Assembly (NCBI GenBank): GCA_031270985.1
Contig: JAISWR010000002.1
Span: forward strand, 1-40,920
Direction of reading: 5' to 3'
Origin: Bacteroidales bacterium
GTDB taxonomy: Bacteria > Bacteroidota > Bacteroidia > Bacteroidales > UBA4181
DNA length: 40,920 nt
The notes below the pieces were generated by a model. The model searched no databases and had not been told where the DNA came from. It saw only the letters and a list, made by a program, of their open reading frames with translations. Position numbers and translations under genes: made by a program. Of the stretch, positions 12,913 through 22,817 are shown one piece after another; positions within the stretch are counted from its first letter, which is position 1; each line of letters opens with the position of its first letter.

Positions 12913-13785
12913 TCACCGCTGTTGTGCCGCCTGCAGGGTGTTGCGCAGCAGCGACACGATGGTCATCGGACCGACGCCTCCCGGCACGGGCGTGATGTAG
13001 CTACATTTAGGTGCAACTTCGTCAAATTTCACGTCCCCTTTAAGTTTCCATCCCGATTTGGTTTCCTGAGAGGGTACTCTTGTTGTGCCTACGTCGATCA
13101 ACACGACGCCGTCTTTCACCATGTCGGCGGTGAGAAACTCGGGCTGTCCCAACGCGGAAATGATGATATCCGCCTGACGGGTGATGTCCGCCAGATTCTT
13201 TGTGCGGCTGTGGCAAATGGTAACAGTAGCATCGCCCGGCTGCGTTTTTTGCGCCATCAGCAGGCTGACGGGTTTACCCACAATGTTGCTACGTCCCAGT
13301 ACCACACAGTGTTTTCCGCAAGTGTCAATGCGATAACGCCGCAACAATTCAATGATTCCCAACGGAGTGGCGGGCACAAAGCAAGGCAATCCGATGGACA
13401 TACGCCCGACATTGACGGGATGAAATCCGTCCACATCCTTGGACGGCAAAACGGCTTCAATGATTTTTTGTTCGTCAATGTGTCCGGGAAGCGGCAACTG
13501 CACAATAAAACCGTCAACTTCCGCATCGGCGTTGAGGCGGGCTATACACGACAGTAAGCCGGACTCGGCAATATCGTCTTCGTAGCGGATGAGTGTGGAG
13601 CGGAATCCTACCTCTTCGCAGGCTTTTACCTTGTGCGCCACGTATGTTTCGCTGCCGCCATCGTGCCCTACCAGCACAGCCGCCAGATGAGGCGGCCGTC
13701 GCCCTGCCGCCTGCATCCGGATGACTTCTTCCGCGATTTCGCCTTTTATCTCACCGGCTATCTTTTTCCCGTCTATGATTTGCAT
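12913..13785 (-). CDS. folD: Bifunctional methylenetetrahydrofolate dehydrogenase/cyclohydrolase
   Basis: 290 aa; [53 protein letters not shown]. Confidence 0.97.
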   Translation of the reverse strand: MQIIDGKKIAGEIKGEIAEEVIRMQAAGRRPPHLAAVLVGHDGGSETYVAHKVKACEEVGFRSTLIRYEDDIAESGLLSCIARLNADAEVDGFIVQLPLPGHIDEQKIIEAVLPSKDVDGFHPVNVGRMSIGLPCFVPATPLGIIELLRRYRIDTCGKHCVVLGRSNIVGKPVSLLMAQKTQPGDATVTICHSRTKNLADITRQADIIISALGQPEFLTADMVKDGVVLIDVGTTRVPSQETKSGWKLKGDVKFDEVAPKCSYITPVPGGVGPMTIVSLLRNTLQAAQQR

Positions 13786-14025
13786 GGTTTTTACGTTACT
13801 GAATAATTTTGCAAAATTAGGATTTTCCGGTGAAAGTGAAAATCCGAAACAAAAAACAAGACATTGACGTTTTAGCCTTAACGGTTAGCGTCCGAACGAA
13901 TGTACGAAAATCATACAAGTACGGGCAAAACGTCTTTTCTGCTCAGAGTAGGGAAAGCAGAGAAGACAAGAGGGGATTCTTCCGAATATTTCGTCGATTG
14001 CTTTCCGTTTTTGCAATAACGGCAT

Positions 14026-14033
14026 TATTTTTG
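14026..14033 (+). promoter_or_regulatory. Bacteroidetes -7 element TATTTTTG upstream of the TraR/DksA-like gene
   Basis: TAnnTTTG match about 86 bp upstream of the probable ATG at 14120. Confidence 0.4.
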
Positions 14034-14119
14034 CGGGGTAAATTAACAAAATATTTGATAAGTTTGTTCTTATTTTTTTGATAAAATATGACCCACTTTC
14101 GTTTAAATTTTTTAGAGCC

Positions 14120-14524
14120 ATGAGTGAAAAGACAAGATATTCGGATGTTGAATTAGAGGAGTTCAGAGCTATCATTTTGGATAAGTTAGACAAAGCCACG
14201 AAAGATTATGACTTGCTGAAAGGTACGATTACTGGGGGAAGCGGCAATGATACGGAGGATACTTCTCCCACATTCAAGGTGTTGGAGGAAGGAGCGGCAA
14301 CCTTATCCAAAGAAGAAGCGGGCAGGCTGGCACAACGCCAGTCGAAATTCATTCAGCACTTGCAAGCTGCGCTGGTGCGTATCGAAAACAAGACTTACGG
14401 CATTTGCCGCGAAACGGGGCTGCTGATTCCCAAAGAACGATTACGTGCTGTGCCTCATGCAACGTTGAGCATTGAAGCGAAAAACGTTGAGTTGAAAAAC
14501 GAAGAGCCGACGGTTACCCATTAA
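14120..14524 (+). CDS. TraR/DksA family transcriptional regulator, degenerate zinc finger
   Basis: MSEKTRYSDVELEEFRAIILDKLDKATKDYDLL...YGICRETGLLIPKERLRAVPHATLSIEAK. Internal ATG preferred over the ORF-track start at 14078. Confidence 0.88.
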   Translation: MSEKTRYSDVELEEFRAIILDKLDKATKDYDLLKGTITGGSGNDTEDTSPTFKVLEEGAATLSKEEAGRLAQRQSKFIQHLQAALVRIENKTYGICRETGLLIPKERLRAVPHATLSIEAKNVELKNEEPTVTH

Positions 14525-15528
14525 CCGAAACAGGTACCTATTTTTTTTGCCTGCTTGATGAGAAAATAATCAGGGGGCACTAAGCGTGTCTTTCCACCCA
14601 CTTCTTTCAGAGGTACGGCGGTCATTTCATTGTTGTGGATAGCCACCATTTGCCCAAATTCGTGCCTGTTCAGCAATGAAGCCGCATAAGTGCCCATGCG
14701 CGTGGCAATGATGCGGTCGAGCGGCGACGGCGTACCGCCCCTGAGGGTGTATCCCGGCACGGTGACCCGCGTTTCCAGTTTGGTGCCTTTTTCTATCTGT
14801 TCGGCAATGTAGTTGCCTGCCGGTTCGTCCTTTCTTGTTTTGATACCTTCAGCCACCACCACGATGGAATACGGTTTGCCTTTACGGGAACGTTCCAGCA
14901 ACACCTCGTTTATGTGGTCGATGTCATAGGGGATTTCTGGAATCAGGATCACATCTCCACCTGCCGCCAACCCTGCATGGAGCGCAATCCATCCTGCGTG
15001 GTGCCCCATCAGTTCGATCACCATCACTCGCTTGTGGGAATTGGCGGTGGAGTGCAACCGGTCTATGATTTCGACGGCAATATTCACCGCCGTGTCGAAC
15101 CCAAAAGTGACGTCGGTGCCCCACACGTCGTTGTCAATGGTTTTGGGAATACCCACCACGTTGATGCCCAACGCCGACAGTTGCGCCGCCGTTTTCTGCG
15201 TACCGTTGCCGCCGATGCACACCAGACTGTCGAGTCCCATTTTGTCATAGTTCTGTTTGATTACCAACGGCTTGTCTGCAATAATGTCACTGTCCTGTTT
15301 TTTGAACGGCTTTTCGCGCGAGGTGCCTAAAATGGTACCTCCCAGGGTGAGGATGCCCGAAAGACTCCGCTCGTCCAACGGAATAACATCGTTGTAGAGC
15401 AATCCAGAAAAACCGTCCAGTATGCCCACCACCTCCATGCCGTAAGTAATCGCCGCTTTTCCCACGCCTCTGATGGTAGCGTTGATGCCCGGACAATCGC
15501 CGCCCGCCGATAAAATGCCTATTTTCAT
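14521..15528 (-). CDS. pfkA: ATP-dependent 6-phosphofructokinase
   Basis: MKIGILSAGGDCPGINATIRG, GGNGTQKTA, PKTIDNDVWGTDVTFGFDTA, MGHHAGWIA. Start set at the ATG at 15528, not the extended ORF. Confidence 0.94.
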   Translation of the reverse strand: MKIGILSAGGDCPGINATIRGVGKAAITYGMEVVGILDGFSGLLYNDVIPLDERSLSGILTLGGTILGTSREKPFKKQDSDIIADKPLVIKQNYDKMGLDSLVCIGGNGTQKTAAQLSALGINVVGIPKTIDNDVWGTDVTFGFDTAVNIAVEIIDRLHSTANSHKRVMVIELMGHHAGWIALHAGLAAGGDVILIPEIPYDIDHINEVLLERSRKGKPYSIVVVAEGIKTRKDEPAGNYIAEQIEKGTKLETRVTVPGYTLRGGTPSPLDRIIATRMGTYAASLLNRHEFGQMVAIHNNEMTAVPLKEVGGKTRLVPPDYFLIKQAKKIGTCFG

Positions 15529-15566
15529 ACGTATCTGTCTTTTAAAATCGTTTGCAAATAATAAGA

Positions 15567-15574
15567 CAAATATA
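15567..15574 (-). promoter_or_regulatory. -7 element TATATTTG upstream of pfkA
   Basis: TAnnTTTG on the minus strand about 40 bp upstream of the start; no clear -33. Confidence 0.4.
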
Positions 15575-15718
15575 CGAAAAAAAATGTCCATCCGCACCTC
15601 CTGCGCGCTATTTAGACTTATTCTAAATAATCGCCTGTGGAACAATCGTGGCATATTTTTTGTGCCGATGATACAAAAAATTATCACAGTTTTGTAAAAC
15701 AATTTAAATTCAACCAAA

Positions 15719-16657
15719 ATGAAAAAAATGAATCACGTAATTATGGGGGCAATGCTGTTTGCCGTAAGTGTAGGCTTTGCCAGTTGCGAAAAAGACGACG
15801 AAGACAATCCCTTTGATAGTCCGACCATTGCCGTAAAAGCCACATATGATGGAGCGACGAACAAAGATGTTTCCGATGCCACTACCATTGAACTGGAAGA
15901 AGGTTCCGCAATTACTTTCCAGATCCGCTTTTCGATGGGAGCGGACAAGCTGAAAGAAGTTCACCTGAAATCCACTATTTCCGGCAAAAGCTATCCTATT
16001 CTGGATTCGGTAGAGTTGGACAAGGGGGTTTTCAATAAAGGTGAAAAATACATTGATTTCGAGTATCCTACCAATGTAGGTGCATCGGAAGAAACGTTCA
16101 CTTTTACTACCAAGGATACCAAAGACCGTAGCAGTTCGTTTACGCTGACGATCAAGCCCAAAACGAAACAGTCCGAGGGAGGGTTTATTACCAAAACCAT
16201 CACCCTTTTGGGCGCCCAAAACAACGCATCCCACGGCAGTTTCTATTCCGTGGCTTTGGGAAAGGTACTCACGATCGGTGCGGCAAAAGGTCAGCCGGGA
16301 GATGTGGATTTTGCCTATTTCTATGGAAGTACCAACGAGGCTACCATCTGCGCTCCTTCCGATACTGATGGACAGACCATCTCTTACGGCACGGTCAAAA
16401 TGTCTTCATGGACGATAAAAAACGATACCAAGTTTGCGGTTGTCAGCCCTGCGGACAAAGACGACCCTGCTACATGGTGGGATGAAGCCATAACGGCTGT
16501 CGGCACTTCAAGAGATACGAAAGCCAACCTCTTAAGCATCGGCAAAGTAGTTGCTTTCAAAACCGCCGGAGGGGAAGTGGGCGCTTTTGTAGTGAGCAAT
16601 GTTTCCGGAACGCAAAGCGGTTCCATCTCCATCCAACTCGTAGAAAAAAAGAATTGA
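15719..16657 (+). CDS. Secreted lipoprotein of unknown function
   Basis: 312 aa; signal peptide and lipobox (MGAMLFAVSVGFASC) then an acidic EKDDEDN stretch typical of exported Bacteroidetes lipoproteins. Confidence 0.8.
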   Translation: MKKMNHVIMGAMLFAVSVGFASCEKDDEDNPFDSPTIAVKATYDGATNKDVSDATTIELEEGSAITFQIRFSMGADKLKEVHLKSTISGKSYPILDSVELDKGVFNKGEKYIDFEYPTNVGASEETFTFTTKDTKDRSSSFTLTIKPKTKQSEGGFITKTITLLGAQNNASHGSFYSVALGKVLTIGAAKGQPGDVDFAYFYGSTNEATICAPSDTDGQTISYGTVKMSSWTIKNDTKFAVVSPADKDDPATWWDEAITAVGTSRDTKANLLSIGKVVAFKTAGGEVGAFVVSNVSGTQSGSISIQLVEKKN

Positions 16658-16681
16658 TTATTTTTATTGAGCGTTTATAGT

Positions 16682-16713
16682 AAAAAGCCATCTTTCGGGG
16701 TGGCTTTTTTTTT
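16682..16713 (+). terminator. Rho-independent terminator after the lipoprotein gene
   Basis: AAAGCCA-TCTTTCGGGG-TGGCTTT followed by a T run. Confidence 0.88.
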
Positions 16714-16828
16714 GTATGCCGTGCATGGCGGATCACTCGGCGCGGGAATCCGCACGAACGGCACATCCGGCAAAAGGGATATATTGCAAATGGCTTATTC
16801 TCAGTCTGTCATTGCGCAGTGGCGTATT

Positions 16829-18103
16829 TCAACCTTTCGTCCGTTTTACAATGACATTCCCGAACGCGCAATGTAGACAGCGTTTGGCGGCGCAATACTC
16901 GTTTTTCAACTGTAGCAATGCTTGTGAAACAAATGCGTTGTCGTTGGCAAATCCCAACGTTTTCCACCGAGATAGAATGGCGTTGTGTTCCGGCGGTAGA
17001 TTTTCCAGTAATTCCATGGCGCAGATGCAATAATCCTCTTTGTTGCGCTCTTTCCCGTACACGAATAAAAACGGGATTATCGTATTGATCATCACGGTGT
17101 AGTAAGCCGTTTTGCCGAAAATTTTCCGTCGTTCGGGCGACGACTTGCCGAACACATAATGCGTATCCCAGTATGGGGATGCCTCAATTTCAAATATTTG
17201 CTCCCATTGTTTGTCGTTTGTTCCCACGATTCCGGCAAAAAGATGCTCGTTCCGATAAATCAACGCGGAAAATTGCGCGATACGCACCGTCGGAAAATTG
17301 ACAGGGCGCAGACGGAGGAACTTCCACAAAAATTCTTCACCGGGGGTGAGGCTGTATTTCTGCCGCAAAAAGTGATATTCTTTCCGCAAATCCGAATAAT
17401 AACCGTCTTCGGGATGTTCGTCGGTCAACATTCCCGCCTGTCCGAACAGCAGGGCTTCCAGCTGTTGCAGGTTATCTCTGTGTTTCAGCAGGATATTGTA
17501 AGGCAGCGATTGCGCCAGCGATTCGAAAGGCAGTGCGTTAAGACCGAATCCGAAATTGCGTGCCAGATGCCGGTACAGCGTTTCCTCCCAATTGTTTCCG
17601 GTAACCGTATAGGTTTGCAAAATGGCTTTTGATTTTTGTTCCAGCCGTTCCACCAGCAACCTGTCTAACCAGGTTGCACGGCAAAATTCGTCTACCATAC
17701 CGATGTTGTCCTTGCAGGCAATGGTTTCACGGTTATCTGCAAGTTGCAGATAGTTCTCGTAGTAACGGTTGTCAAAATGCAGCTCCAGCACGGGTATTTT
17801 GATTCCCGATGCGTTATATGCAGTCGCGTCGTGGTGATACACAGCGTGCAGCACTACGTTGTTGTAGGCTTCGTCGTGATGATGCCCGTGTTTTTCCCAA
17901 TCGGACGAGTTGATATGTATCTCCACGCAGCCGACCCACAATGTGTCGCCTATTTTCACACGGGCGTCCGTGAAATCCGGTCCGGCGTTGGAGTTGCGCA
18001 CTCCCGTTCGTTCCACGATCACCGTTTCACCGCAGGCGGTTCGGATACCGTCCTGCAAAAACAGCCGTTGTTGCCACAGGTAATGTAAAAAATCCTCGGT
18101 CAT
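16829..18103 (-). CDS. DUF2851 family protein
   Basis: 424 aa; MTEDFLHYLWQQRLF...NAGPDFTDARVKIGDTLWVGCVEIHINSSDWEKHGHHHDEAYNNVVLHAVYHHD. Confidence 0.88.
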   Translation of the reverse strand: MTEDFLHYLWQQRLFLQDGIRTACGETVIVERTGVRNSNAGPDFTDARVKIGDTLWVGCVEIHINSSDWEKHGHHHDEAYNNVVLHAVYHHDATAYNASGIKIPVLELHFDNRYYENYLQLADNRETIACKDNIGMVDEFCRATWLDRLLVERLEQKSKAILQTYTVTGNNWEETLYRHLARNFGFGLNALPFESLAQSLPYNILLKHRDNLQQLEALLFGQAGMLTDEHPEDGYYSDLRKEYHFLRQKYSLTPGEEFLWKFLRLRPVNFPTVRIAQFSALIYRNEHLFAGIVGTNDKQWEQIFEIEASPYWDTHYVFGKSSPERRKIFGKTAYYTVMINTIIPFLFVYGKERNKEDYCICAMELLENLPPEHNAILSRWKTLGFANDNAFVSQALLQLKNEYCAAKRCLHCAFGNVIVKRTKG

Positions 18104-18265
18104 AGTTCAATTTTCAGTTCACGAATATACATCTTTTTTATCAAAAAAACATAAATCGCTTTTTCTTAAAAAATCATAAATCAAAAATGTGACAATAAAC
18201 CTTTCCGAATTTTTGCCGTCTGAGTAAAAAAAGAATTTAATAATTTCAATAAAATAAAATATATT

Positions 18266-21163
18266 ATGAACAAATTTTTTCTTGCAAGTGTCATTGTCGT
18301 CCTGTTTTTCCGATTGCCAGACGTGTCGGCGCAGACCAATACTTTCACCATCACAGGAAGCGTGAGGGACAGCGTGGCGAATGAAGTGATGGACGCCGCC
18401 AATATTTTGTTGATAAAGGCAAAGGACTCCACATACGTGGGTGGAACCGTGAGCGACGGGGCGGGCAAGTTTTCCCTCGGAAAGTTGCCTGAGGGCGACT
18501 ATCGCATGGCGGTGAGTTTTCTCGGCTACCGGACGATTTTCAAAAATATCCTCCTGTCGGGCAATCCGCGCAGTGTAGACGTTGGGCGTATTCACCTGAT
18601 CAAGGAAGACATGACGCTTGAAGAAGTGGTGGTAGCTGCCAAGTTCAACCCCATCATTGTAAAAAAAGACACCATTGAGTTCAACACTTCGGCTTACAAG
18701 ATTCAGGAAAGCGATGTGGTGGAAGATTTGCTGAAAAAACTGCCGGGCGTGGAAGTGGAATCGGACGGATCGGTGAGCGCAGGCGGACAGCAAATCACCA
18801 AAGTGTTTGTGGACGGGAAACAGTTCTTCGGCGACGATCCGAAAGTGGCGCTCAAAAATCTACCCGCCAACGCCGTTGATAAAATACAGGTGGTGGACAG
18901 GCGGTCGGATCAGGCGCAGTTTACAGGGATAGAAGACGACGATACGGAAAAAGTGATTAACCTCACCTTGCGTCCGGGCAACAGCAACGGCTTGTTTGGC
19001 AGAGCTACCGCGGGATACGGTACGGAAGACATCTACACCGCCAACGGTATGGTGAGTTATTTTGAAGGTAATACGCAACTGGCCGCATTGCTGACTGCCA
19101 ACAATGCCAACAATATCGGCTTTTCCGACTTCATGGGCGACGTGATGAGCGGCATGGGCGGCATGGGTGGAGGTGGCTCCCGCGGCGGCGGCATGGGCGG
19201 CGGCGGCATGGGTATGGGTGGCGGCGGCGGCATGGGTGGCGGCGGCGGCTACAATCTGGGTGGTTTCAGCATCAATTCCGGAAGCGGCGGACTGAACAAG
19301 TCCGTATCGGGCGGCGCCAACTTCAATTTCACCTTCGGCGAAAAACTGAAATTGGGCGGAAGTTATTTCTTCAACTTGATTGACAGCAAAATGGAACAAT
19401 CCACCGCACGTACGTCGTTCATAGCAGACAGTTCGTTTTTCGACAGAGAAAACGTGCTGCAAGACCGGAAATCGCAGAACCACCGCATCAACCTCGAATT
19501 AGAATACACCATCAACGAAAACAATTCGCTGTTGTTTCGCCCCAACCTGAACATCGGCACGGGCAATACCGACAGGTACAATCCCTATGAAACGACAACG
19601 CCGTCAAACATATTACTCAAAGGAGGGATTGCCGAATCCAAGTCCGATAACTATTCTCTGTCCGGATCAACAGGCACTATGCTGTGGCGTCACAAGTTTG
19701 CCAAAGAAGGACGTACCTTCTCTATGAACTTTTCTTTCGGGCTGGGTGATAACACGTCGGACGGGATAAATTATCAGGAAAACAGCAATCTGAATACATA
19801 CACTGGCATCTTTGAACAGGATACGGTAGATCAGCAATACACCACCGGCAGTAACAATTACAACGTGGGCGCCCGCGCTTCTTACACCGAACCGCTGGGC
19901 AACAACCGCTTTCTGGAACTGTCTTATGCATACAACCGGCAAAACACAAAGTCGGAAAAACTCACCTACGATAAGAACGGAGACAGCTACAATGTGCTGA
20001 ACGGGGAGTACTCCAACAAATATGAGAACAACTACGTGAACCAGCAGGTGGATCTAAGATTCAACACCCGCAGGGAAAAGTACAGCTACACACTGGGCGT
20101 GGGCGTACAGCCGTCTTACATGGAGAGCATCACCGATGTCGTATTGAAACAGAATGTGGTAAACTTTTCGCCCTCCGCCAATTTCACCTACGGCGTTTCG
20201 CGACAGAACCAGTTGCGTTTTGATTACCGCGGAACCACCATACAGCCCAGCATACAACAGTTGCAACCTGTGCCGGATAACAGCAATCCCAACTATGTTC
20301 GCGAAGGCAACGCCGACCTGACACCTGCTTTCCGCCACAATTTGATGGTACAGTACAATAATTTTAACGCCCAGAATTTACGGACTTTCCTCACCTCTCT
20401 GTCATTCAGCACCACCCGCAACAGCATCGTGAATAAAAGCACCTACGACCTCACAGGCAAACAAACGGTACGTCCGGAAAACGTGAACGGAGTGTACAAC
20501 GTCAATGCACGGATGATGATGAACATGCCCATCCCGAACACCAAATTGTCCATGAACAACACACTGTCGGCAGAATACGGACAAAGTGTGAACTATACCA
20601 ACGACGTGCTGAACACTACGCTGAACACCCGCCTCAACGAAACGTTCCGCATGACTTTCCGCAACGACTGGCTGGAACTCACCGGATCCTACCGGCTGGG
20701 CTTCAACCAGGCAAACTATTCCCTTGCGGACAAAGCCACCACCAATTACTTCAACCATGTGGCCACAGGCGAAATATTCATCAACCTGCCGTGGAACATG
20801 ATCCTTTCCAGCAGGACAAACTATAACTTCTATCGCGGTTACGGCGACAATGTAAGCCGCGACATGGTGATGTGGAATGCCGACCTGTCGCAACAGTTCC
20901 TCAAAAACAAGCGCGGCACCATCAAGATCAGCATTTATGACATTCTCAAACAAAACAAGAACAACATACGCACTACCACCGACAATTATATCGAAGATGT
21001 GCGGTCGAACACCATCGGCAGTTTCATCATGATCAGTTTCTCGTACCGTTTTAATTCACTCAGCAGCAGCAGTAGTCAGCAGAACAACAGCAGTCCGGAC
21101 GGGATGCGATACCGCATGTTTGAAAGAGGAGGCGGTGGCGGTATGCCCGGAGGAGGAGGATGA
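18266..21163 (+). CDS. Outer membrane beta-barrel protein, TonB-dependent-receptor-like, with N-terminal carboxypeptidase-regulatory-like domain
   Basis: 965 aa; signal peptide, FTITGSVRDSVANEVMDAANILL, plug-like LLKKLPGVEVESDGSVSAGGQQITKVFVDGKQFFGDDPK, many aromatic beta strands. Confidence 0.88.
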   Translation: MNKFFLASVIVVLFFRLPDVSAQTNTFTITGSVRDSVANEVMDAANILLIKAKDSTYVGGTVSDGAGKFSLGKLPEGDYRMAVSFLGYRTIFKNILLSGNPRSVDVGRIHLIKEDMTLEEVVVAAKFNPIIVKKDTIEFNTSAYKIQESDVVEDLLKKLPGVEVESDGSVSAGGQQITKVFVDGKQFFGDDPKVALKNLPANAVDKIQVVDRRSDQAQFTGIEDDDTEKVINLTLRPGNSNGLFGRATAGYGTEDIYTANGMVSYFEGNTQLAALLTANNANNIGFSDFMGDVMSGMGGMGGGGSRGGGMGGGGMGMGGGGGMGGGGGYNLGGFSINSGSGGLNKSVSGGANFNFTFGEKLKLGGSYFFNLIDSKMEQSTARTSFIADSSFFDRENVLQDRKSQNHRINLELEYTINENNSLLFRPNLNIGTGNTDRYNPYETTTPSNILLKGGIAESKSDNYSLSGSTGTMLWRHKFAKEGRTFSMNFSFGLGDNTSDGINYQENSNLNTYTGIFEQDTVDQQYTTGSNNYNVGARASYTEPLGNNRFLELSYAYNRQNTKSEKLTYDKNGDSYNVLNGEYSNKYENNYVNQQVDLRFNTRREKYSYTLGVGVQPSYMESITDVVLKQNVVNFSPSANFTYGVSRQNQLRFDYRGTTIQPSIQQLQPVPDNSNPNYVREGNADLTPAFRHNLMVQYNNFNAQNLRTFLTSLSFSTTRNSIVNKSTYDLTGKQTVRPENVNGVYNVNARMMMNMPIPNTKLSMNNTLSAEYGQSVNYTNDVLNTTLNTRLNETFRMTFRNDWLELTGSYRLGFNQANYSLADKATTNYFNHVATGEIFINLPWNMILSSRTNYNFYRGYGDNVSRDMVMWNADLSQQFLKNKRGTIKISIYDILKQNKNNIRTTTDNYIEDVRSNTIGSFIMISFSYRFNSLSSSSSQQNNSSPDGMRYRMFERGGGGGMPGGGG
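19151..19250 (+). repeat. GGC/ATG-rich low-complexity tract encoding Gly/Met repeats
   Basis: Encodes MGGMGGGGSRGGGMGGGGMGMGGGGGMGGGGGY inside the barrel protein. Confidence 0.9.
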
Positions 21164-21338
21164 ATGCCGCCCATGCGATAGATATATGCTGATATTTGGC
21201 GGCTCCGAGAATTATGTCGAAATACCGAGCGATTTATCCATAAACATTTGCCTTTTTGAGATTTTGCTTTTACCGTATTGGATTATTTGCAGATATGCCG
21301 GAAAAGCATTTATTTTGAAGATTTAAAATTTTCGCCTT

Positions 21339-22373
21339 ATGTCGGTTTTTCATCACTTAGTGCCTCCCGTCAGATGGGGGATTATTGGTTGCGGGGATGT
21401 GTGCGAAGTGAAAAGTGGTCCCGCGTTCTACAAAACAGATGGTTCGTCACTGGTGGCAGTGATGCGTCGTGACGCTGCCAAAGCGGAGGATTTCGCTCGC
21501 CGGCACGGCGTCGCCTGCTGGCATACCGATGCACAGCAACTCATTGATAACCCTGAAGTAGATGCCGTGTATGTGGCTACGCCTCCTTCCACCCATGCCG
21601 CTTATGCCGTTCGGGTCATGCGTGCCGGAAAACCAGTGTATGTGGAAAAGCCTATGGCGACCTCTTATGCCGAATGTTTGGAAATGAACAGGGTGGCTGA
21701 ACAGACAGGCATGCCCTTGCTGGTTGCTTATTACCGGCGCAGTTTGCCTTACTTTCTTTGGGTGAAAAAGTTGTTGGATAGCCGGTGCATAGGAACGCCG
21801 CATCTGGTGCGCGTCGATTTTCGTGCAGCGGCAAGCGGTCGGGACAAGGATGACAAACATCTGCCGTGGCGCGTACAACCGCACATATCCGGCGGCGGCT
21901 ATTTTTACGATATGGCATGCCACACACTGGACATACTTGATTTTTTACTGGGAGAAATATCGGAAGTGCACGGGTTCACGGCAAATTGCGCCGGACTGTA
22001 CGATGCAGAAGACACCGTAACAGCTTGTTTTCGTTTTTCTTCGGGTGTTATCGGATCGGGGGAATGGTTATATGCGTCCCCCGAAAACGAACAACCTCAT
22101 GATTACGTGGAAATAAAAGGAAGTAAAGGCATCATAAGTTTTTCCACATTCTCGTTTGCGCCTGTTTTGTTGCATAAAGATACCGCAAAAACATGCGAAG
22201 AATGGAATTTTTCCCGTCCCGAACACATCCAGCAACCCATGATAAAAGACATCACCGCATTCCTGTGCGGCAAGGGAACACCTTCTTCAGACGGCATATC
22301 CGCAGCACGTACCAATCGTGTGATGGATACCATTCTCGGAAAACTTCCGCCCCCTTCTCCGGTACACGAATAA
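21339..22373 (+). CDS. Gfo/Idh/MocA family oxidoreductase
   Basis: 344 aa; VRWGIIGCGDVCEVKSGPAF, DAVYVATPPSTHAAYAVRVMRAGKPVYVEKPMATSYAEC. Confidence 0.93.
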   Translation: MSVFHHLVPPVRWGIIGCGDVCEVKSGPAFYKTDGSSLVAVMRRDAAKAEDFARRHGVACWHTDAQQLIDNPEVDAVYVATPPSTHAAYAVRVMRAGKPVYVEKPMATSYAECLEMNRVAEQTGMPLLVAYYRRSLPYFLWVKKLLDSRCIGTPHLVRVDFRAAASGRDKDDKHLPWRVQPHISGGGYFYDMACHTLDILDFLLGEISEVHGFTANCAGLYDAEDTVTACFRFSSGVIGSGEWLYASPENEQPHDYVEIKGSKGIISFSTFSFAPVLLHKDTAKTCEEWNFSRPEHIQQPMIKDITAFLCGKGTPSSDGISAARTNRVMDTILGKLPPPSPVHE

Positions 22374-22403
22374 GATAACGTGCGGGAAGAACATGCAGAT
22401 GGG

Positions 22404-22787
22404 TTATCCCGCCGCAACTTCCATCATTCTGAACGGAACGCGAATAATCGATTCATAATCTTGACCTGCTTCCAGCATATCTTCGTCATCCTCGTCGTAA
22501 AACCAATTGATGGCCACTTCGGAACCGTTTTTGTGAATGGCTTCCAACCTCTTGAAAATGTCCAAAATACATTTGGAAGAACTGGTATTGAAATATTCCA
22601 GTTGGATGTTCACCGTGCTTTGAGATTTGGCTTCTTTGGCATAACTCTCCAGCCATTCCACCAAAGGTTTGTAAAATTCGATGGAATTTTCGGGGATCGA
22701 ACGTCCTTTGAGCTCAATTAATCCCTTCGACGCATCGAAACGCACGGTAGGGGTTTTAGCTGTTCCTTCAATTGATAAAGTATCCAT
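22404..22787 (-). CDS. SiaC family regulatory phosphoprotein (DUF1987)
   Basis: 127 aa; TPTVRFDASKGLIELKGRSIPENSIEFYKPLVEWLESY...LEYFNTSSSKCILDIFKRLE. Confidence 0.88.
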   Translation of the reverse strand: MDTLSIEGTAKTPTVRFDASKGLIELKGRSIPENSIEFYKPLVEWLESYAKEAKSQSTVNIQLEYFNTSSSKCILDIFKRLEAIHKNGSEVAINWFYDEDDEDMLEAGQDYESIIRVPFRMMEVAAG

Positions 22788-22817
22788 AATCTAACTAATT
22801 AATTTTATGATGCATTT

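Noticed and set aside
13830-14081. 83-aa + strand ORF in the folD/traR gap
   Set aside because: No domain, skewed composition, overlaps hairpins and the -7 element; more likely non-coding.
18860-19483. 207-aa minus ORF with HAAAAATHTHAAAAHAAAAG repeats
   Set aside because: Reverse complement of the Gly/Met codon tract; low-complexity artefact.
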